A stretch of DNA of 64,000 bases from Nitrospirota bacterium (GTDB lineage Bacteria > JACPQY01): NCBI GenBank assembly GCA_016180645.1, contig JACPAV010000020.1, positions 54,818 to 118,817 on the forward strand. The letters are read 5' to 3'. Shown one piece after another: positions 56,698 through 64,000 of this stretch (positions are counted from its first letter, which is position 1; the number at the start of each line of letters is the position of its first letter). The position numbers and the translations under genes are program-made. The notes below the pieces were generated by a model. It was not told the origin of the DNA and made no database searches. It worked only from the letters and a program-made list of their open reading frames with translations.

Positions 56698-57763
56698 GAG
56701 CGACCTCGAGACCCTCAAGGCCGTCCCGATCCGGGACGTAGCGGCGCGGCTCGGCCTCCTGACGGCCAATGGCCGGCAGGCCCGGTGCTTTCGCGCGGAG
56801 AATCACAGCCACGGCGACCGGAGGCCGAGCCTGCACCTCCACGTCGGCAAGAACCGGTTCAAGTGTTTCGTCTGCCCGGAAACCTACGGAGACGTCATCG
56901 ACCTCGTCCGCCTGACAAGGGGTATCGATTTCGGGGAGGCCTGCGATTGGCTGAGGGGAGGCGGGTTTGCCGCCACGGCGATCAGACCCACACCCGAGAT
57001 CACTTCACACCCCGTGGATACAAAGGTCTACGAGGCGTTCTACAGCCTTCTCGACACAGGTCACGTCCTCCTCGACCGGTTCTGCGACGAACGGGGAATT
57101 TCCATTCAGGTGTGCAAAAAGGCCGGAACACGGGTCCTCGGGCAGTACGACTCCGTCCAAAACGCGCTTTTTCGGTGGTTCGGAGCCGAGCGGGTGAAGC
57201 GCGCGGGGCTTGCCAATCAGGCCGGCCACCTCATTTTCTACGCGCACCGGATCATCTTTCCCTGGAAAAACGAAAGCGGAACACCGACTTACTTCACCGC
57301 GCGCGCGGTCAAGGGGGTGAACGACGGCCCCAAAGAGCTTTGCCTCATTGGGACCACGCCGGTGCTTCCGTACAACGCGCCCACGGTAACGACGGGCCAG
57401 GACATCCACATTTGCGAAGGGAACATCGACGCGCTGACGCTTGAAGACATGGCGCTTCGAGCCGTGGCCACCGGCGGAACGGAAGGTCTCAGACGCTCAT
57501 GGATCGGCTGGCTCAAAAGCAAGCGAGTCAGCTCAGTGATTCCGGCCTACGACGCCGACAGCACGGGCCAGGCAAAGTCAAGGGAGGTCGAAGAACTTGC
57601 CAGGAAGGTCGGCCTCAAAGTGGGAAGACTCTTCCTGCCTACGGGCCACGACGTCAACAGCTACTTCGGAAAAGGCCCGACCAAAAAGGCCATGTTCCAT
57701 GTGGCCCGTCCTGGGCCACAACATATCATGGCCCCATACCCTCCGTGGCATGGGGCCGCCTGA
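56684..57763 (+). CDS. CHC2/TOPRIM DNA primase, ACG start candidate
   Basis: 359 residues from ACG 56684. CHC2-type zinc finger Cys35, His41, Cys61 and Cys64 (RCFRAENH ... FKCFVC); TOPRIM acids in HICEGNIDAL (about 242) and AYDADSTGQAK (about 288). It would make RNA primers for element replication. The first ATG/GTG/TTG in frame is GTG 57014, after the whole zinc domain, so a start upstream is required; GGAGGAG lies 7 nt before an ACG. The C-terminal ~25 residues (FHVARPGPQHIMAPYPPWHG) come from repeat E2. Confidence 0.85.
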   Translation, partial: TKPPKSDLETLKAVPIRDVAARLGLLTANGRQARCFRAENHSHGDRRPSLHLHVGKNRFKCFVCPETYGDVIDLVRLTRGIDFGEACDWLRGGGFAATAIRPTPEITSHPVDTKVYEAFYSLLDTGHVLLDRFCDERGISIQVCKKAGTRVLGQYDSVQNALFRWFGAERVKRAGLANQAGHLIFYAHRIIFPWKNESGTPTYFTARAVKGVNDGPKELCLIGTTPVLPYNAPTVTTGQDIHICEGNIDALTLEDMALRAVATGGTEGLRRSWIGWLKSKRVSSVIPAYDADSTGQAKSREVEELARKVGLKVGRLFLPTGHDVNSYFGKGPTKKAMFHVARPGPQHIMAPYPPWHGAA

Positions 57764-57765
57764 CC
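57691..57765. repeat. Repeat family E, copy 2
   Basis: CCATGTGGCCCGTCCTGGGC, CACAACATATCATGGCCCCA and TACCCTCCGTGGCATGGGGC match 27454-27527. It forms the 3' end of the primase gene. Confidence 0.6.
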
Positions 57766-57782
57766 CGGGAAGGAGAAACGCG

Positions 57783-58235
57783 ATGAGCGCATACATTGTC
57801 AGCCCGCATGAAATCAACTACCTCGTACAATCTGCTGGGTTGCTGGCAACCCAGCAACCGCCCCTGACGTGGGTCTGGGATGTCAACCGGTCCAACGGCT
57901 GCGTGAAATCCGGAACGCTTCATCCTGGGGACCGGGCTGCGCAGGAGCGAATCGGGCAACTCCTCCAGGTGGAGAACTTGAGATCCGTCGAGTACCGGTA
58001 CTCCCAGATCGAACCCCACAAGCCGGAAGAGTACACTCCCACACCCATCACTCTCAAGGAAAACCCCGTTCAGGTCATTAAGTCCTGCCACTACTACGAG
58101 TACCAGTCCTGTGAACACCCCGGGTGGGAGACCAGCGAGGCTTGTGCCTTCATTCAAGCTCTTGAAAAAGCCGCCATGCGGGCACTGCCTGGGTACAAAT
58201 CCGCCATCTGGGGTGCGCCGACTGCCAGTCAGTAG
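57783..58235 (+). CDS. Plasmid-type hypothetical protein, last gene of the array
   Basis: 150 residues from the ATG at 57783 (SD GAAGGAG). CHYYEYQSCEHPGWETSEAC then LEKAAMRALPGYKSAIWGAP matches a recurrent small-protein family of plasmids and integrative elements. No function is known. Confidence 0.7.
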   Translation: MSAYIVSPHEINYLVQSAGLLATQQPPLTWVWDVNRSNGCVKSGTLHPGDRAAQERIGQLLQVENLRSVEYRYSQIEPHKPEEYTPTPITLKENPVQVIKSCHYYEYQSCEHPGWETSEACAFIQALEKAAMRALPGYKSAIWGAPTASQ

Positions 58236-58579
58236 CGAAAAGAAGGTCTCCCGAACCTTGCACGCTCCCCGCCCAGAACATTCTCAGCAGTTGGATTCGG
58301 CTTGTGTAGACGTACGCCCAACCGCCGGCATATGGGGTGAAGTATCGCTTTTCTCAATTCGGACGTGATTCTCTCCTGGCGACGAGCGCATCACGCATAG
58401 TGTGCCAATGTCGTTTACGTTGACGTTCTTCGGAATGGCCTCAGCCCGAAGGGGCGGCTGTGGAGTCTCGCGGTCCGGGGAATTTATGGGAGATTTTGGA
58501 CTTGGGACGGGTGTGAGGCGGTTGACCGTGGTACCGCCTGGCCGCCTGCCGGCGGATCGCCGAGCTGGCCGTCAGGCGT
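58236..58579. other. Right boundary region with an RCC1-gene fragment
   Basis: No gene seen. 58510-58570 resembles the RCC1 genes (GAGGCGGTTGACCGT ... GCCGAGCTGGCCGT) and carries a CCGCCTGCCGGCGGAT palindrome where the fragment at 46302 also has a palindrome. The plus-strand array ends here and minus-strand host-type genes begin, so an element boundary is plausible. Confidence 0.5.
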
Positions 58580-58675
58580 TTACTTCGCGTAGCGAAGAAC
58601 TACGAATCCGAGCAGCAGGGTGCTCAACCATGCCCCCGCCATCGCAATCGAGAAACCGTTGATCAATCCTTCCAT
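58580..58675 (-). CDS. 31-residue membrane peptide
   Basis: MEGLINGFSIAMAGAWLSTL then LLGFVVLRYAK: one hydrophobic helix with a short charged tail. The ATG at 58675 lies inside the end of the upstream gene (13-nt overlap). Possibly a small subunit or regulator of a membrane complex. Confidence 0.45.
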   Translation of the reverse strand: MEGLINGFSIAMAGAWLSTLLLGFVVLRYAK

Positions 58676-58875
58676 CTTTTACTCAGGGTAACAGCGATTA
58701 CGCCGGCCGTCAACATCACCGCCAGACCGATGAGCATGGCCACAGCATACTGAGCTATGGAAACTTCCTTCCCGAGTACATAGGCCGCCGTTGGCGCGAT
58801 CACCATTCCTGCGAACGTGATCTCGATGATCCGAATGAACAGCTTGATGAATTCGATCCGGGCGTCCCGATTCAC
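58663..58875 (-). CDS. 70-residue two-helix membrane protein
   Basis: Starts at GTG 58875 (SD AGGTGG, 7 nt). Two hydrophobic helices (IEITFAGMVIAPTAAYVLG; AQYAVAMLIGLAVMLTAGVI) and a basic end KRWKD. It follows the lipoprotein stop by 10 nt and overlaps the 31-residue gene, so the three probably form one transcript. No family named. Confidence 0.6.
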   Translation of the reverse strand: MNRDARIEFIKLFIRIIEITFAGMVIAPTAAYVLGKEVSIAQYAVAMLIGLAVMLTAGVIAVTLSKRWKD

Positions 58876-58885
58876 AAGGCGCCAC

Positions 58886-61800
58886 CTATGGAAGGTTGGT
58901 GACCGGGACGGGGGCGGATTTGTTGGCGGTCGTCCCGTCGCCGAGTTGGCCGGAGGTATTCTGGCCCCAGCATTTGGCCGTTCCATCGGAGGCCAGCGCA
59001 CAGGTGTGATAGCCACCTCCCGTGACGGCGATGGCGCCCGTGAGCGTGGAGACGGCAACGGGAGTGGTCTTATTCGTGGTCGTCCCGTCGCCCAGTTGGC
59101 CGGACGGGTTGTTTCCCCAGCATTTGACCGTTCCATCGGCGGTCAGCGCACAGGTGTAATAGAAGCCTCCCGTGACGGTGATGGCGCCGGTGAGCGTGGA
59201 GACGGCGACGGGGGTGGTCTTCTGCGTGACCGTCCCGTCGCCCAGTTGACCGAGATCGTTGCGTCCCCAGCATTTGACGGTTCCATCGGATGCCAGCGCG
59301 CAAGTGTGAGAGTCACCTCCGGTGACGGCGACGGCGCCCGTGAGTGTGGAGACGGCGACGGGGGTGGTCTTATCCGTGGTCGTCCCGTCGCCCAGTTGGC
59401 CGGACGGGTTGTTTCCCCAGCATTTGACCGTTCCATCGGCGGCCAGCGCGCAGGTGTGATAGAAGCCTCCCGTGACGGCGATGGCGCCGGTGAGTGTGGA
59501 GACGGCGACGGGAGTGGTCTTATTCGTGGTCGTCCCGTCGCCCAGTCCGCCGTTACCGTTCAATCCCCAGCATTTGACCGTTCCATCGGCGGCCAGCGCG
59601 CAGGTGTGATAGCCACCTCCCGTGACGGCGATGGCGCCCGTGAGCGTGGAGACGGCGACGGGGGTGGTCTTCTGCGTGGTCGTCCCGTCGCCCAGAAAGC
59701 CGTAAAAGTTGTATCCCCAGCATTTGACCGTTCCATCGGCGGCCAGCGCGCAGGTGTGATTGTAGCCTCCCGTGATGCCTTCGCGGAAGGGGCGGGCGGG
59801 GGCGCCGGAGGCGGTGCCTTCGTGGAGGCGGGGGAGTTTCACGCCCATCGGGCCGGCGGGCATCAAGACGGCCACGGGCGTCCATTTTTCCACTCCCGTC
59901 CCATCCCCAAGCTGACCAGCATTGTTGTACCCCCAGCATTTGACCGTCCCGTCCGAAAGAAGCGCGCAGGTGTGCCAGCGGGCCCCCGCGATTGCCACGG
60001 CACCTGAGAGCGTGGAAACGGTAACGGGGGTGGTCTTGGCGGCGGTCGTCCCGTCGCCCAGTTGGCCGTAACCGTTCCACCCCCAGCACTTCACCGACCC
60101 ATCGGAGATGAGCGCGCAGGTGTGGCGGTCGCTCCCCGCCGTGATCGCCACGGCACCTGAGAGCGTGGAGACGGTGACGGGGGTGGTCTTATTCGTGCCC
60201 GTCCCGTCACCCAGTTGGTAGCCATTGTTAAGGCCCCAGCATTTCACCGTCCCGTCGGAGGCGAGGGCGCAGGTGTGGTACTCGCCGGCCGCGATCGCCA
60301 CGGCGCCTGAGAGCGTGGAGACGGCGACGGGGGTCGATTTATTCACCGTCGTCCCGTCCCCAAGCTGGCCAAAATTGGTGGTACTTCCGCCCCCCCAGCA
60401 TTTGACCGTTCCATCGGAGACCAGTGCGCAGGTGTGCCCGCTACCTACCGCCGCGGCGATGGCACCCGACAGGCTCGAAACGACCACGGGGGTCGATTTA
60501 TTCACGGTCGTCCCGTCCCCAAGCCCGCCATAAGCGTTGGCCCCCCAGCACTTCATCGTCCCGTCCGAAAGAAGCGCGCAGGTGCGACTGTCCCCCGCCG
60601 CCGCAGCGATGGCGCCCGAAAGGGTGGAGACGGCGACAGGAGTGAATTTATCCACCGTCGTCCCATCCCCAAGCTGACCGGAGCCATTGCTCCCCCAGCA
60701 CCTCACGGTCCCGTCCGAAAGAAGCGCGCAGGTGTCAGCGTTGTCCACCGCGATCGCCACGGCACCTGAGAGCGTGGAGACGGTGACGGGGATGGAGTTG
60801 TTGGCCGTCGTCCCGTTCCCAAGCTGGCCGCTATTATTGTACCCCCAGCACTTGACCGTTCCATCGGAGGCGAGGGCACAGGTGTGATAGCCGAGGTGGG
60901 TGCCGATGGCCTGGACGATGCCGATGGTGGACCACGTGCGGGCCGAGCGTTCCATGTTGTTCGTATCTGAATTCCCTGCTTCATCCCTTGAGCGAACAAC
61001 ATAGAAGTACCTGGTTCCTGGTGAGAGAGTTCCTGGTGAATAGGAGGTGGCGCCGGCGGTGGTGGTGTAGGTGGCGGTGAAGGTGGAGCAGTTGCCGGGG
61101 GTCGTTGTTTGGCAGATGTCGTAGACGAGGGAGGACGCAGGACTCACGGCGTCGGACGCGGGCGACCAAGAGAGATTGATCTGGGAGGCGGAGACGGCGG
61201 TGGCGGAGGCGAGGCCGGAGAACGTCGGGGCGCTCAGATCAATCGTCCACGTGACGGCGGCCCCACCCGCATTCCCCGCCGCATCGGTGGCGCTTACTTG
61301 GAACGCGTGGGAACCCGCGCTGAGACCGGAGTACACTTTCGGGGACGTACAGGCCTCGGTTGCCGCCGCATCCAATTTGCAGGTGAACGTCGCCCCCGCA
61401 TCGGTCGAACTGAACGTGAACGACGCCGACGTCGAGCCGCTGATGGCCGACGGCTGAGAGCTGATGGCTACCGCAGGCGCGGTCAGATCGACGGTCCATG
61501 TGTAAGCGGCGGGCGAGGCATCGGCGTTACCGGCGGCGTCTTTCGCGCGCACCTTGAAGGTATGCGAGCCGGCGACCAAACCCGTATACGCTTTCGGGGT
61601 TGTACAGGCGGCGAAACCGGCTGCATCCAGTTCGCATTCGAACACTGCGCTGGTATCGGGAGAGGTAAACGAGAAGCCGGCCACAGTCTGATTGCTGACC
61701 GCTGACGGCTGATTGCTGATAGCTGTTTCCGGCGGTGTCGTATCGATGGCCCACGTGTAGGTGGCCGGGGTCGCATCCTTGTTCCCGGCTTTGTCGAGGG

Positions 61801-63352
61801 CGTACACGGAGAAAGTGTGCGGCCCTTCGACGGCGCTCAGTGCGAACGGACTCGTACACACAGCAGGAGTACCCACATCCAACTGGCAGAAGAAGGTGCA
61901 AGCGGTCTGGGCGGGCAAGCCCGCCCCTACGGAATCGGAGCAGGTGAACTCGAATGTGGCAGAGGTCTTGTTGCTGAGATCTGACGGCTGAACGCTGATC
62001 GCTGTATTCGGCGGCGTCTTGTCGCAGTCGATCGCACACGAAGCTTCGGACTCGTTTGCTGAACAGATCTTGTCCCCGCATTTCGCGCAGTCGGCGGGAC
62101 ACGACTCGACGGTTTCTCCTCCGCCATCGGCGGACTCGCAAATCTTGTTGCCGCATTCGGCCTTGGGCAGGATCGTGAACGAGAGGATCACCGGAGTGAT
62201 GTCCGTGTTGCCGAGCGGGTCGGCGGCGCGGACGGCGAGCGTATGCGGCCCCTCCGGCAAGGGGAGAGAGGCCGTGTTCAGAGCGAACGGGCTGGGACAG
62301 GCGGTAAGCGGCTGGGCGTCGAGTTGACACCGGTAGTTGCACGCCGACTTGGTGCACGCGGCCGTGACCTTGATCTCCTCGCCGACCTTCGCCCGTGCCT
62401 TGTCCAACGTGGCTGTCGTGTCGGGTGGGGTCACGTCAATATTCTGGAGGTCGACTTTTACCGTGACGCCGGCGTCTTTCAGGTTCTTTTCGAGAGTCTT
62501 CCCGAGTTGTGTGAACGCGGCGACCACCTGTTCCTGCGTGGGGGCGCTGCTCGCATCGGCGGCAGCGGCCAGGGCCTGCTCGATGCTCCCCGTCGTCGCC
62601 TTCGCCGTGGCGACTTCGACAAGGCTGGAGATGCCGTCACCGTCGATGTCCGGCAGGATCACCTGGTTGAGCGGGATGGGTGTCTCTTCAATCTCGAAAG
62701 TGATGGCCGGGGCCGCGTCACCCGGCGCGCTCGGGTCAGGCGCGGCCTGAGGCTTGATCCTAACGGAAGCGGTGACTTCCACGAAGGGAACCTCCCGGTT
62801 CGTCCGCGATCGGACCCGGCTCCGCACGTCGTTCGCCCCGTCTCTGGCGGACGCCCGGGGCAGCCTGAACGTGAACTGGTAGACGAGCGTGTTTTCGTCG
62901 TCAGCGGACTGCCTCCGTGCTTCGACAGGCTCAGCACGAACGGGATCTCGCTCGCCCTGAGCTTGTCGAAGGGCCGCAGCCCGCACGCCTCCTTGCTCTC
63001 CCGCCCGGACCCCACCGCGGACGCCTCCTCGGACGCCGCCTTGCTCGGAGGCGCGAATGCCGCCTCGCACGCCGGCGCGAATTCCACCCCGCACGCCTTC
63101 GGCCACGATCTCATCGCCGAGATACACATCGACTTCGGCATCCTCTTCCACGCCCGTCAAGGCGGAGGCGACTTCCGGTGAAAGCGGGATGCCCACATCC
63201 AAAGGGATGCTCTCTGAGTCGTCGGCGGTTTGCTGGGCGGTCGTCTTGGTTTTCCGTACGCAAGAAAAGAGGATTGCTGACACAACAAGGAAACAAATCC
63301 CCCGCGCGAACAGGCGGTCCGTCCGTGCTGGTCTTCCCGCCCTCCCGTGCAT
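58886..63352 (-). CDS. RCC1-repeat surface lipoprotein, copy 2
   Basis: 1488 residues from the ATG at 63352. Signal peptide with lipobox-like FLVVSAILFSC; an acidic/RGGVRGG-rich region with an in-frame CTTCGACAGGCTCAG palindrome (62921-62979, LRQAQGERDPVRAEPVEA); a domain with calcium-binding-like DIDGDGISSLVEVATA; four Ig-like domains of ~85 residues (AGNADASPAAYTW type) at 61250-62250; a fibronectin-like domain (NLSWSPASDAV) ; then 13 RCC1 repeats in two blocks split by a Pro/Arg linker (about 59770-59870). Paralogue of 1-4973 but without the MopE motifs. Likely a secreted or outer-surface binding protein. Confidence 0.9.
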   Translation of the reverse strand: MHGRAGRPARTDRLFARGICFLVVSAILFSCVRKTKTTAQQTADDSESIPLDVGIPLSPEVASALTGVEEDAEVDVYLGDEIVAEGVRGGIRAGVRGGIRASEQGGVRGGVRGGVRAGEQGGVRAAALRQAQGERDPVRAEPVEARRQSADDENTLVYQFTFRLPRASARDGANDVRSRVRSRTNREVPFVEVTASVRIKPQAAPDPSAPGDAAPAITFEIEETPIPLNQVILPDIDGDGISSLVEVATAKATTGSIEQALAAAADASSAPTQEQVVAAFTQLGKTLEKNLKDAGVTVKVDLQNIDVTPPDTTATLDKARAKVGEEIKVTAACTKSACNYRCQLDAQPLTACPSPFALNTASLPLPEGPHTLAVRAADPLGNTDITPVILSFTILPKAECGNKICESADGGGETVESCPADCAKCGDKICSANESEASCAIDCDKTPPNTAISVQPSDLSNKTSATFEFTCSDSVGAGLPAQTACTFFCQLDVGTPAVCTSPFALSAVEGPHTFSVYALDKAGNKDATPATYTWAIDTTPPETAISNQPSAVSNQTVAGFSFTSPDTSAVFECELDAAGFAACTTPKAYTGLVAGSHTFKVRAKDAAGNADASPAAYTWTVDLTAPAVAISSQPSAISGSTSASFTFSSTDAGATFTCKLDAAATEACTSPKVYSGLSAGSHAFQVSATDAAGNAGGAAVTWTIDLSAPTFSGLASATAVSASQINLSWSPASDAVSPASSLVYDICQTTTPGNCSTFTATYTTTAGATSYSPGTLSPGTRYFYVVRSRDEAGNSDTNNMERSARTWSTIGIVQAIGTHLGYHTCALASDGTVKCWGYNNSGQLGNGTTANNSIPVTVSTLSGAVAIAVDNADTCALLSDGTVRCWGSNGSGQLGDGTTVDKFTPVAVSTLSGAIAAAAGDSRTCALLSDGTMKCWGANAYGGLGDGTTVNKSTPVVVSSLSGAIAAAVGSGHTCALVSDGTVKCWGGGSTTNFGQLGDGTTVNKSTPVAVSTLSGAVAIAAGEYHTCALASDGTVKCWGLNNGYQLGDGTGTNKTTPVTVSTLSGAVAITAGSDRHTCALISDGSVKCWGWNGYGQLGDGTTAAKTTPVTVSTLSGAVAIAGARWHTCALLSDGTVKCWGYNNAGQLGDGTGVEKWTPVAVLMPAGPMGVKLPRLHEGTASGAPARPFREGITGGYNHTCALAADGTVKCWGYNFYGFLGDGTTTQKTTPVAVSTLTGAIAVTGGGYHTCALAADGTVKCWGLNGNGGLGDGTTTNKTTPVAVSTLTGAIAVTGGFYHTCALAADGTVKCWGNNPSGQLGDGTTTDKTTPVAVSTLTGAVAVTGGDSHTCALASDGTVKCWGRNDLGQLGDGTVTQKTTPVAVSTLTGAITVTGGFYYTCALTADGTVKCWGNNPSGQLGDGTTTNKTTPVAVSTLTGAIAVTGGGYHTCALASDGTAKCWGQNTSGQLGDGTTANKSAPVPVTNLP
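62921..62979. repeat. CTTCGACAGGCTCAGC-type palindrome inside a lipoprotein gene
   Basis: CTTCGACAGGCTCAGCACGA and GCCCTGAGCTTGTCGAAGG are the arms of a palindrome common in many GC-rich genomes. Read in frame. Confidence 0.85.
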
Positions 63353-63522
63353 TCCGTCTACTCTACGCCTGCCGGCCCATAGGTCAAGCATGCCAGCCAG
63401 GACGGTGCGGTACTCGGCCTCCAGAGCCGAGCCACGAAGGTGAGGCATACTTGGCCGAGTGCCCCGGGGGCCGATTCCATGTGGGTTGGGGCCGAATAAA
63501 CCGGTCATGCAGAATGGGGGCG
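63270..63522. repeat. 253-bp direct repeat, right copy
   Basis: Nearly identical to 4891-5142; it includes the lipoprotein start and its upstream region. Similarity ends at AGAATGGGGGCG (63511-63522). Confidence 0.9.
63360..63387 (-). promoter_or_regulatory. Candidate promoter of lipoprotein copy 2
   Basis: TTGACC (63382-63387), 16-nt spacer, TAGAGT (63360-63365); the ATG is seven bases beyond the -10. Same as in front of copy 1. The rest of 63353-63698 shows no gene. Confidence 0.4.
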
Positions 63523-63698
63523 AAATCAGATGGAAATGTCGAGTTCGGCCACTGGAGGGCCAGCGGAGGCCACCGGCAGGGGTTTCGGGGCGTGCGCCAG
63601 GAGACATACTTACTGGGAGTGGGTCAAGACACTCCCGATTGACCAGATTCGTAAACCGGCCAACCCGGGCAGGAAGGGGGGAAGGTTCGGGGTGAAGT

Positions 63699-63923
63699 CT
63701 ACGCCGCAAGGCGTGACTTCTGGCCCGCGAGGGGATCGGAATACCGGAGTGCTTCTCGCGCGCTCATAACCTTGGTGGCGTCGAGGATCTCGATCTCGAC
63801 CGGTACCCCTCTCTTGTCCAAGTGGACGATCACCCCCTCAGCGATGTCCCTGGAGTCCACCGGCCGACCCTTGCCGAGCCGAATTGTCAATACATCAGCG
63901 GTCCTTGAATATGCGATCTTCAT
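63699..63923 (-). CDS. DUF2283 family protein
   Basis: 74 residues from the ATG at 63923 (88 from an upstream start at 63965). MKIAYSRTADVLTIRLGKG, then GVIVHLDKRGVPVEIEILD is the DUF2283 signature. Members usually follow a DUF4258 gene, as here, and are suspected antitoxin-like partners; this is not proven. Confidence 0.85.
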   Translation of the reverse strand: MKIAYSRTADVLTIRLGKGRPVDSRDIAEGVIVHLDKRGVPVEIEILDATKVMSAREALRYSDPLAGQKSRLAA

Positions 63924-64000
63924 ATCGTCCTCGTCCCTCAAAGTATCTTTTAGCATACGGAGCATAGGTTGTCACTACGACCACGAGTGGACCCTCGTAT
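63895..64000 (-). CDS. DUF4258 family protein, C-terminal part only
   Basis: The minus frame is open from the window edge to TGA 63895-63897: PLVVVVTTYAPYAKRYFEGR, typical of the DUF4258 C-terminus. It overlaps the DUF2283 start, forming the usual two-gene unit. Confidence 0.65.
   Translation of the reverse strand, partial: YEGPLVVVVTTYAPYAKRYFEGRGRYEDRIFKDR

Noticed and set aside
5143-58235. Prophage with structural genes
   Set aside because: No terminase, portal, capsid, tail or lysis proteins were recognised, although several small genes are of phage type.
5143-58235. Conjugative element with transfer genes
   Set aside because: No relaxase, type IV coupling protein or VirB-like protein was recognised in this window; they could lie outside it if the element is larger.
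1-64000. tRNA or rRNA genes, including a tRNA attachment site at either boundary
   Set aside because: No cloverleaf-like or rRNA-like sequence was noticed near 5.1, 7, 58.4 or 63.5 kb.

Overview
The window is GC-rich bacterial DNA. Its outer edges look chromosomal. Each edge carries a giant minus-strand surface lipoprotein built of RCC1 repeats, Ig-like/fibronectin-like domains and, in the left copy, MopE-type CDGxDNDCDG motifs. These architectures are common in Myxococcota and other former Deltaproteobacteria, so that kind of host is my best guess, not a demonstrated one. Between the two lipoprotein genes lies about 54 kb that reads as a mobile, self-replicating element.

Layout. 1-5142: RCC1 lipoprotein copy 1 and its promoter. 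5005-6900: a large serine recombinase and a small upstream gene, minus strand; the recombinase frame runs without a stop into the lipoprotein gene. 7348-9380: a CPBP-type membrane protease and a membrane protein. 9337-9560: an iteron-like cluster of GAATTATCTCAGGT motifs with a perfect 28-bp palindrome. 9928-58235: almost only plus-strand genes, most overlapping by ATGA or TGATG or a few bases apart, many short and unknown. They include a HAD-like protein, macro domain, RNase HI, SSB, STAS-like protein, two PP-loop (PAPS reductase-like) proteins, a RecB/Cas4-like nuclease, a C5 DNA methyltransferase, a divergent sliding clamp, the PRTRC cassette (E, C, F, B, A, ThiF), a GHKL ATPase, RadC, ParB, a two-HTH DNA-binding protein, a DUF6094-type methyltransferase, a SNF2 helicase, DnaN and a CHC2/TOPRIM primase. 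58580-63352: two tiny membrane proteins and RCC1 lipoprotein copy 2. 63699-64000: a DUF4258/DUF2283 pair.

How the genes fit together. SSB, primase, helicase, clamp, RNase HI, nuclease, ParB and methyltransferases form a replication and maintenance set. The PRTRC cassette supplies the parts of a bacterial ubiquitin-like conjugation pathway: a Prok_Ub-like protein C, an E2-like protein B, a JAB peptidase protein A and an E1-like ThiF. No capsid, tail, relaxase or conjugation genes were recognised, so the element type (ICE, plasmid-like or phage-derived) stays open.

The most unusual properties are: (1) at least seven families of short palindromic or MITE-like repeats, often read in frame inside genes (ThiF, RadC, helicase, nuclease, PRTRC E); (2) four genes with good Shine-Dalgarno sequences but only near-cognate starts (ACG, ATC, CTG, CTG); (3) two toxin-antitoxin-type islands, each bordered by a copy of the upstream gene's 3' end; (4) a structured-RNA candidate with internal stem covariation at 10792-10998; (5) a 252-bp near-identical direct repeat at the two ends of the region.
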